Source: Tissierellia bacterium (GTDB lineage Bacteria; Bacillota_A; Clostridia; Tissierellales; Peptoniphilaceae). From it: DNA of 11,050 bases. The notes below the pieces were generated by a model. It was not told the DNA's origin and did no database searches. It was given only the letters and a program-made list of their open reading frames with translations. The DNA is taken from positions 1 through 11,050 of the forward strand of contig JAAZCH010000370.1 of assembly GCA_012513395.1 (NCBI GenBank), in the 5' to 3' direction. Of this stretch, positions 6,880-11,050 are shown piece after piece. Numbering within the stretch: the stretch's first letter is position 1; each line of letters opens with the position of its first letter. The position numbers and the translations under genes are program-made.

Positions 6880-7823
6880 AGCGTGTCTCCTAATGATTTA
6901 AATTCATACTTTTCAGCTCTCAACTGTTGGATTATTCTCGGTAAAGTATTTACAGTATTTTGCTTCGCGTTCGTATCGTGCATTAAAGAAAGCAATATAT
7001 TGTATCCTCTGGAAGTTTCGTTAAATCTTTTAATTAAATAATCCTCAGTTAAATTGCTACCCTCAGCATCTCCATTTAGAACATTCCAGTCAAAATATAT
7101 ATATCCTAGATCTTCAACTCTATTTATAAATATTTCTTTATTTTTTCTAAAGGATCCTCCTGGGAATCTGTAGAGTATCGTATTGAAATCTTCTCCTAGT
7201 ACATTTCTAATAGATTTTAAACAAGCTTCTATATCCCTTTGAAGAGCATCAGGGCTTGCATATATCTCGTTATAATTATGTGAATAGGTGTGAATTCCTA
7301 TACCATGCCCTTCTTCGTGAATTCTTTTTAGTATTTCAGGATAGTTTTCTACATTTTTTCCAATTACAAAAAAAGTAGCCTTGACATTTTCTTCCTTTAA
7401 AACGTCCAAAACTTTTTCAGTAACTTCAGATGAAGGTCCATCATCAAAAGTCAAGAAAACTTCTTTTTTCAATAAACTTTGTCTCGGGCCTTTTCCCATA
7501 GATTGATCTCTAATGGTTTTCAATCTGTATGGGCGAAGTTTATATGAAGCTAAATTATCTGAAATATTCTTTTCGCTGTTTTCAAAAATATTCAGAGTAG
7601 TAGTTCCCTTTACTAATTTGTCTATATCGCTTTCGTCCAATTTTATTTCACTGGTAGTAAGAATTTTATCTTTAGTTTTTCCATCTGCATCTTTTCCACT
7701 AGTTGAAAGGAATATCTTTCCTATTAATGCTATTAAAGCTATCAGCACAAAAGAGGATACGATTATGGCTACTATCCTTCTACGTTGGTATATTTGTCTT
7801 GAATTTTTTTTATAATTATCCAT
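6876..7823 (-). CDS. Membrane-anchored polysaccharide deacetylase (NodB / CE4 family)
   Basis: The protein has 315 residues from ATG 7823. A basic N-terminus and one membrane helix (about 17-39) form an uncleaved anchor. A linker follows, then a NodB-homology domain at about 121-310 outside the cell. All five CE4 motifs are visible: TFDDGP (catalytic base and metal aspartates, about 125-130), HTYSH (metal histidines, about 178-182), RFPGGS, FDWN, and LMHD with the catalytic histidine near 282. The family removes acetyl groups from N-acetylglucosamine or N-acetylmuramic acid in peptidoglycan, or from other glycans, often giving lysozyme resistance. The exact substrate is not readable. An ATG four codons earlier (7835) lacks a ribosome site, whereas GGAG lies 6 bases before ATG 7823. 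It is the first gene of a unit with the response regulator, kinase and lipoprotein, so its product is probably both controlled by and linked to that signalling system. Confidence 0.92.
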   Translation of the reverse strand: MDNYKKNSRQIYQRRRIVAIIVSSFVLIALIALIGKIFLSTSGKDADGKTKDKILTTSEIKLDESDIDKLVKGTTTLNIFENSEKNISDNLASYKLRPYRLKTIRDQSMGKGPRQSLLKKEVFLTFDDGPSSEVTEKVLDVLKEENVKATFFVIGKNVENYPEILKRIHEEGHGIGIHTYSHNYNEIYASPDALQRDIEACLKSIRNVLGEDFNTILYRFPGGSFRKNKEIFINRVEDLGYIYFDWNVLNGDAEGSNLTEDYLIKRFNETSRGYNILLSLMHDTNAKQNTVNTLPRIIQQLRAEKYEFKSLGDTL

Positions 7824-7829
7824 TCTATT

Positions 7830-7833
7830 CTCC
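7830..7833 (-). promoter_or_regulatory. Ribosome binding site that fixes the deacetylase start
   Basis: GGAG lies 6 bases before ATG 7823. It overlaps the upstream in-frame ATG at 7835, which makes that upstream start unlikely. Confidence 0.65.
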
Positions 7834-7861
7834 ATTTATTTTGCATTGAAATCTATTTATT

Positions 7862-7872
7862 AGTATATACCA
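7862..7872 (-). promoter_or_regulatory. Probable promoter of the deacetylase / two-component operon
   Basis: On the minus strand, TGGTATATACT contains both an extended -10 (TGG-TATATA) and an overlapping TATACT. No convincing -35 is present at 17 bases (AGGAAT). The leader to ATG 7823 would be about 30 bases. It lies directly after a terminator-like hairpin, as expected for a new transcription unit. Confidence 0.4.
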
Positions 7873-7878
7873 AAACAT

Positions 7879-7944
7879 AAAAAAATTCCTTACAAATGGT
7901 TGACAATTCCCCATTTTTTAGAAAAATTTTATATTTGTAAGGAA
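7879..7944 (-). terminator. Terminator-like hairpin with long loop between serS and the deacetylase operon
   Basis: The perfect 12-bp arms TTCCTTACAAAT and ATTTGTAAGGAA (7886-7897 and 7933-7944) enclose a 35-base loop. On the minus strand the second arm is followed immediately by U7 (7879-7885). The loop can form a small inner helix (ATTTTT with AAAAAT, 7913-7927). This would stop transcripts arriving from serS. The long loop is unusual for a plain terminator. Confidence 0.5.
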
Positions 7945-7963
7945 AAACTAGCTGAAAAAACAC

Positions 7964-7977
7964 AAAAGCACTAAATC
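7964..7977 (+). repeat. 14-bp direct repeat, distal copy (half of the serS terminator)
   Basis: AAAAGCACTAAATC is identical to 8110-8123. On the minus strand it reads as the 3' arm of the serS terminator plus U4. Its sequence context on the minus strand continues into a more U-rich tail (GTG then U6) than that of the proximal copy. The two copies bracket a 132-bp segment that contains the large palindrome. Confidence 0.8.
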
Positions 7978-8005
7978 TCAAAGAAAATTAGCCAAAATGT
8001 TGACA

Positions 8006-8086
8006 AAGGTCTCCATATCATTCTTTTTCGAGTACCCTCGGGCCGGCGGGCCATATACGCTCGAAAAAGAATGATATTCCGACCTT
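8006..8086. repeat. 81-bp palindromic element with GC-rich loop
   Basis: The outer arms AAGGTC (8006-8011) and GACCTT (8081-8086) are followed by a symmetrical TCC/TCC internal mismatch. An 18-bp perfect stem then pairs 8015-8032 (ATATCATTCTTTTTCGAG) with 8060-8077. The 27-base loop is strikingly GC-rich against the AT-rich surroundings and contains GGCC-GGCG-GGCC, able to close a 4-bp apical stem. No U-run follows on either strand, so it is not a standard terminator. It contains no open reading frame. It may be a dispersed palindromic repeat, a mobile miniature element or a structured RNA; the sequence does not decide which. Confidence 0.85.
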
Positions 8087-8109
8087 AATAAAATGATTCC
8101 CATCAATCT

Positions 8110-8123
8110 AAAAGCACTAAATC
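8110..8123 (+). repeat. 14-bp direct repeat, proximal copy (inside the serS terminator)
   Basis: AAAAGCACTAAATC is identical to 7964-7977. Twelve of its bases form one arm of the serS terminator hairpin. Confidence 0.8.
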
Positions 8124-8141
8124 AAAAAAGATTTAGTGCTT
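8110..8141 (-). terminator. Terminator of serS
   Basis: The 12-bp arms AAGCACTAAATC and GATTTAGTGCTT (8112-8123 and 8130-8141) enclose a six-base loop. On the minus strand the hairpin ends in a short U4 tract (8110-8113, partly within the stem), then AGATTG. It lies 10 bases after the serS stop. The U-tract is weaker than that following the distal copy of the 3' arm at 7964-7977. Confidence 0.7.
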
Positions 8142-8151
8142 AAACTATCTA

Positions 8152-9441
8152 TTATTTTGTTTTAGGATTTAGAACTTCTATTCCACCCATGTAAGGTTGT
8201 AATGCTTTAGGGATTCTAACGCTTCCATCTTCTTGAATCATATTTTCCAAAAATGCAATTATCGCCCTTGGGGTTGCAATTACTGTATTATTTAAAGTAT
8301 GTGCAAAGTAATTTCCATTTTCTCCTCTAAGTCTGATGTTTAATCTTCTAGCTTGAGCATCTCCTAAGTTAGAGCAACTTCCTACTTCAAAGTATTTTTG
8401 TTGTCTAGGTGACCAAGCTTCTACGTCTAGTGACTTAACTTTTAAATCAGCCAAATCTCCAGAACAACATTCCAAAGTTCTCACTGGAATTTCCAAGCTT
8501 CTGAAGAATTCAACAGCATTTTTCCAAAGATCATCATACCAATATGGACTATCTTCAGGTTTACAAATTACTACCATCTCAGCCTTTTCAAATTGGTGAA
8601 CTCTGTAAACTCCTCTTTCTTCGATTCCATGCGCTCCCACTTCTTTTCTAAAACAAGGAGAATAGCTTGTGAGTGTCAAAGGCATTTTATCTTCATCTTC
8701 GATTGTATTAATAAATTTACCAATCATAGAGTGTTCAGATGTTCCGATTAAGTATAAATCTTCACCGTCGATTTTATACATCATATCTTCCATCTCTTTG
8801 AAACTCATTACACCAGTAACAACTTCAGATCTAATTAAAAATGGAGGAATGTGATATACATAGCCCTTGTCAATCATAAAGTCTCTAGCATAAGCTGTCA
8901 TAGCTGAATGTAGTCTAGCCACATCTCCTACGAGATAGTAAAATCCGTGTCCACTTGTGTTTCTAGAAGATTCCAAGTCCACTCCTGCTAAAGATTCCAT
9001 AATGTCGATATGATGAGGAATTTCATAATCAGGCACTACTGGCTCGCCAAATTTTTCCAGTTCCACATTTTCAGTATCATCTTTTCCAAGAGGCACAGTT
9101 GGATCCATAATTTGCGGAATTACAATCATGATGTCATAGATTTGTTTTTCCAGTTCAACCTCTCTAGCTTCCAATTCTTCTAGTTCTTTATTGATTTCTC
9201 CTACTGCAGCTTTAGCTTCTTCTGCTTTGTCCTTTTCGCCTTTCGCCATAAAGCCGCCGATTTCTTTGGAAACTCTATTTCTATCTCCACGAAGTTCATC
9301 TGCTCTAGTTTTTTTCGCTCTGAACTCTTCGTCTAGTTCTCTAACCTTGTCCACAAGTTCTAACTTTTCGTCTTGGAACTTTCTTTTGATATTTTCTTTT
9401 ACTACCTCTGGATTTTCCCTAATCAACCTAATGTCTATCAT
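8152..9441 (-). CDS. serS: Seryl-tRNA synthetase (class II)
   Basis: The protein has 429 residues, normal length. It charges tRNA-Ser with serine in the cytoplasm. The N-terminal tRNA-binding coiled coil spans about 27-105 and is very rich in Glu, Lys and Arg. The class II core shows the TSE loop (234-236), motif 2 FRKE (264-267) with RVHQFEKAE (280-288), the EVGSCSN and QARR block (352-366), and motif 3 with R392 followed by ending PYMGG. Serine-binding and motif 3 positions differ from the common form: LNNTVIATPR replaces the usual LNGSglAxgR, and GAHGIEERG replaces GaaGrDtrG. The open frame continues 22 codons upstream to 9507, but that stretch is the T-box terminator region; ATG 9441 has GGGAGG 5 bases upstream and begins with the family N-terminus MIDIRLIREN. 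Expression is controlled by the T-box leader. Confidence 0.95.
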   Translation of the reverse strand: MIDIRLIRENPEVVKENIKRKFQDEKLELVDKVRELDEEFRAKKTRADELRGDRNRVSKEIGGFMAKGEKDKAEEAKAAVGEINKELEELEAREVELEKQIYDIMIVIPQIMDPTVPLGKDDTENVELEKFGEPVVPDYEIPHHIDIMESLAGVDLESSRNTSGHGFYYLVGDVARLHSAMTAYARDFMIDKGYVYHIPPFLIRSEVVTGVMSFKEMEDMMYKIDGEDLYLIGTSEHSMIGKFINTIEDEDKMPLTLTSYSPCFRKEVGAHGIEERGVYRVHQFEKAEMVVICKPEDSPYWYDDLWKNAVEFFRSLEIPVRTLECCSGDLADLKVKSLDVEAWSPRQQKYFEVGSCSNLGDAQARRLNIRLRGENGNYFAHTLNNTVIATPRAIIAFLENMIQEDGSVRIPKALQPYMGGIEVLNPKTK

Positions 9442-9459
9442 ATATTCCTCCCATAAAAT

Positions 9460-9491
9460 AAAAAATTCCCATCCCCAAAAAAGGGACGAGA
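9460..9491 (-). terminator. T-box attenuator terminator
   Basis: The arms UCUCGUCCC and GGGAUGGGA (9483-9491 and 9467-9475, with two G-U pairs) are followed by AU6 on the minus strand. The first arm can instead pair with the T-box AGGG region to form the antiterminator. Confidence 0.85.
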
Positions 9492-9640
9492 TTACCCGCG
9501 TTGCCACCCTAGTTAGCTAAATAGCTCACTCAAAATTACATATGCTCAAGGACGGATTCAAAATCTTCTACCTATTAGCTTTCACCAACCGCTAACTCTC
9601 TAAAGGGCTCCAATTCATACTATTTCCTCTCAAAGCAATA
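9460..9640 (-). promoter_or_regulatory. Serine-responsive T-box leader of serS
   Basis: The T-box core reads AGGGTGGCAACGCGGG on the minus strand at 9495-9510. Its UGGC bulge is complementary to a GCCA acceptor end, matching the G73 discriminator base of tRNA-Ser. Stem I is recognisable: its base pairs GCUU and AGGA (9625-9636) with UCCU and GAGC, and its upper arm pairs GTTAGC with GCTAA. The likely specifier is UCC (serine) at 9554-9556 in GAA-UCC-G, because the neighbouring UCC is used in the stem I base. Uncharged tRNA-Ser would stabilise the antiterminator and turn serS on. The specifier assignment is inferred from folding by eye. Confidence 0.93.
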
Positions 9641-9654
9641 TTCAATTACTAAAA

Positions 9655-9682
9655 AGTATATCAGATATTAAATAAATTGCAA
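9655..9682 (-). promoter_or_regulatory. Promoter of serS
   Basis: An extended -10, TGA-TATACT (TATACT at 9655-9660), lies 16 bases from -35 TTGCAA (9677-9682). The transcription start would be at about 9648, immediately before stem I of the T-box. Confidence 0.7.
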
Positions 9683-9708
9683 GTTAAAGATTTATTTGAT
9701 GATTGATA

Positions 9709-9717
9709 TGGTAAAAT
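9709..9717 (+). promoter_or_regulatory. Probable promoter of coaBC
   Basis: TGG-TAAAAT is an extended -10, the same sequence as at the amidohydrolase gene; no clear -35 is seen. The leader to GTG 9786 is about 60 bases. A second TATAAT at 9751-9756 has no -35 and is a weaker candidate. Confidence 0.45.
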
Positions 9718-9773
9718 TAAGCATAGAGATAATCAAAACTTATAGAAAGATATAATTGGAACTAATTAAAATT

Positions 9774-9779
9774 GAGGTG
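9774..9779 (+). promoter_or_regulatory. Ribosome binding site that fixes the GTG start of coaBC
   Basis: GAGGTG lies 6 bases before GTG 9786. The longer in-frame start at 9756 is a TTG without a ribosome site and would place this GAGGTG inside the gene. Confidence 0.75.
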
Positions 9780-9785
9780 CTTGTT

Positions 9786-10985
9786 GTGAAATTAAAAGAT
9801 AAAAAAATATTATTAGGAGTTACAGGTGGAATTTCCATATATAAATCCCCTGGAATTTGTTCTATTCTAAGAAAACAAGGAGCCAAAGTAAAAGTCGTCA
9901 TGACTAAATCCGCCACAGAATTTGTGAAGCCCATTACATTTCAAACTATGACGGACAACTACGTTTATACTGAAATGTTTTCTGATCACCCAGTTACTCC
10001 AGAAGTGGAACATATTGAACTGGCTAAATGGGCGGACATTATTGTAATCGCTCCGGCGACGGCAAATACAATTGCAAAGTTTGCAAACGGAATAGGAGAC
10101 AATTTGCTATCTAGTATTTTTTTGGCACATCGCTCTCCTGTCATTCTTGTTCCTGCGATGAATACATTTATGCTTAACAGTGACGCCAATAGAGAGAATA
10201 TGCAAAAACTTAGAGACAGAGGCATTACGATTTTAGGAACTCATACAGATTTACTAGCTTGCTTAGACGTGGGAGATGGAAAAATGTTGGAACCTGAAGA
10301 AATAGTTGAAGAAATAGACTTTGTCCTTAGAGAAAAAGATTTGGCTGGCAAAAAGTTTACTATAACAGCAGGTCCGACCCAAGAAGCCATAGATCCTGTA
10401 AGATATCTAACAAATCAATCCAGCGGGAAGATGGGATATGCTTTAGCAGAAGAAGCATCAAAGAGAGGTGCTCTAGTAACTCTTATTAGTGGACCAACAA
10501 ATCTAAAACCACCAAAAGTCGAGAGGTTTATTCAAATAAGTTCTACACAGAAAATGTTTAACGCAGTTAATGCACAATTTAAAAATACCGATGTATTGAT
10601 AAAATCAGCTGCCCCTGCAGATTTTAGACCAGAGAAGTATATAGACGAAAAAATAAAAAAAGAGGAATCTAAAGACAAAATGTCCATTTCCCTCGTACAA
10701 AATCTCGACATCGCAAAGACTATGGGAGAATTAAAAGAAAAACAAATCATAGTAGGATTCGCTGCAGAATCGCAAAATGAAATTGAAAATGGATTGAAAA
10801 AACTTAGAGCAAAAAACTTTGATATGATAGTAATAAATAATATAAAAAGATCAGACGCTGGGTTTAAATCCGACGACAACGCCGTAACTATAATAGACAA
10901 AGATGAAAATGTAGAAGAATTAGAATTGATGTCAAAACTAGATGTAGCCAATGAAATTTTAGACAGAGTAAAAGAATTGTTCTAG
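9786..10985 (+). CDS. coaBC: Bifunctional phosphopantothenoylcysteine decarboxylase / phosphopantothenate-cysteine ligase
   Basis: The protein has 399 residues, the usual length of the fused enzyme. It adds cysteine to 4'-phosphopantothenate (CoaB part) and decarboxylates the product (CoaC part) in coenzyme A synthesis. The N-terminal FMN-dependent CoaC domain (about 1-180) has VTGGIS at 12-17, catalytic H76 in EHIELAKWAD, the APATANTIAKFANGIGDNL block, PAMN with N127, and the substrate-clamp C159 in LACLDVGDGKM, where the common LACG has Leu instead of Gly. The CoaB domain (about 188-399) has TAGPTQEAIDPVR, N210 in TNQSSGKMG, SAAPADF at 274-280, a lysine-rich KIKKEE segment near 289 and VGFAAE. 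GTG 9786 is chosen for its ribosome site and family N-terminus. The gene stands alone between its promoter and a strong terminator, divergent from serS. Confidence 0.95.
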   Translation: MKLKDKKILLGVTGGISIYKSPGICSILRKQGAKVKVVMTKSATEFVKPITFQTMTDNYVYTEMFSDHPVTPEVEHIELAKWADIIVIAPATANTIAKFANGIGDNLLSSIFLAHRSPVILVPAMNTFMLNSDANRENMQKLRDRGITILGTHTDLLACLDVGDGKMLEPEEIVEEIDFVLREKDLAGKKFTITAGPTQEAIDPVRYLTNQSSGKMGYALAEEASKRGALVTLISGPTNLKPPKVERFIQISSTQKMFNAVNAQFKNTDVLIKSAAPADFRPEKYIDEKIKKEESKDKMSISLVQNLDIAKTMGELKEKQIIVGFAAESQNEIENGLKKLRAKNFDMIVINNIKRSDAGFKSDDNAVTIIDKDENVEELELMSKLDVANEILDRVKELF

Positions 10986-10989
10986 ATAC

Positions 10990-11031
10990 AAAAATAAGGT
11001 GCCAGTGAAAGGAACTGATACCTTATTTTTT
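10990..11031 (+). terminator. Terminator of coaBC
   Basis: An 11-bp outer stem, AAAAATAAGGT with ACCTTATTTTT (10990-11000 and 11020-11030), a 2x2 internal loop and an inner CAGT/ACTG stem are followed by U6. It begins 5 bases after the coaBC stop. The A-tract on the left arm could let it work in both directions. Nothing else is visible to the end of the window. Confidence 0.9.
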
Positions 11032-11050
11032 GTTCTCAAATTTTTAAAAA

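Noticed and set aside
7900..8005. Two plus-strand TTGACA sequences (7900-7905 and 8000-8005) as possible -35 boxes
   Set aside because: Neither has a -10-like hexamer 16-18 bases downstream, and no plus-strand gene follows.
7836..8151. CRISPR array or tRNA-like gene in the structured intergenic region
   Set aside because: Only one 14-bp direct repeat pair is present with no regular spacing, and no tRNA cloverleaf or CCA end can be drawn.
9442..9507. 22-codon upstream extension of serS
   Set aside because: It lies in the T-box terminator and antiterminator region; GGGAGG and the family start place initiation at 9441.
9191..9520. 109-codon plus-strand open frame over the start of serS and the T-box
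   Set aside because: It is the antisense of the coiled-coil region and leader; the serine-rich composition is an artefact of the Glu/Arg-rich sense strand.
9756..9785. TTG-initiated N-terminal extension of coaBC
   Set aside because: No ribosome site is present, while GAGGTG precedes GTG 9786 at the right distance.
10532..10951. 139-codon minus-strand open frame inside coaBC
   Set aside because: It is the antisense shadow of a clearly real gene, with serine- and phenylalanine-rich composition and no ribosome site evidence.

Overview
The window is AT-rich, densely packed bacterial DNA from a low-GC Gram-positive (Firmicutes). The evidence is strong GGAGG ribosome sites, a T-box leader in front of serS, extended -10 promoters, U-run terminators and clostridial-style neighbourhoods. 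The combination fits the Peptoniphilus/Anaerococcus-like anaerobic cocci (Tissierellia), but that placement is an inference from gene style, not a measured match.

Layout, left to right. Positions 1-614 (minus strand) hold an FHA-domain membrane protein followed by the first 59 codons of what is probably an FtsW/RodA-type cell-shape protein. A divergent promoter region separates this from a plus-strand pair, recX and an overlapping GIY-YIG nuclease-domain gene (715-1603). Convergent to that pair is a single metal-dependent amidohydrolase (1627-2832, minus) with its own promoter and terminator. Positions 2920-7872 (minus) form one long unit, read from right to left: a membrane-anchored polysaccharide deacetylase, an OmpR-type response regulator, a sensor histidine kinase, a 467-residue lipoprotein of unknown function, and a small three-helix membrane protein that also has its own promoter. 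The first four are linked by ATGA overlap, a 9-base gap and a 1-base gap, so they are almost certainly co-transcribed. They look like an envelope-sensing and wall-modifying module.

Positions 7836-8151 are non-coding but rich in structure: a terminator-like hairpin with a long loop, an 81-bp near-perfect palindrome with a GC-rich loop, and a serS terminator whose 3' half is repeated as a 14-bp direct repeat on the far side of the palindrome. The pattern looks like a small element of about 132 bp inserted into the serS terminator. This is the most unusual part of the window. To its right lie serS with a complete serine-type T-box leader and promoter (8152-9682, minus) and, divergently, coaBC for coenzyme A synthesis (9786-10985, plus) with a strong terminator.

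Most genes are ordinary housekeeping or envelope genes. I see no phage, CRISPR, IS transposase, tRNA or rRNA. Several translation starts were moved from the longest open frame to an internal codon because a good ribosome site decides the matter.
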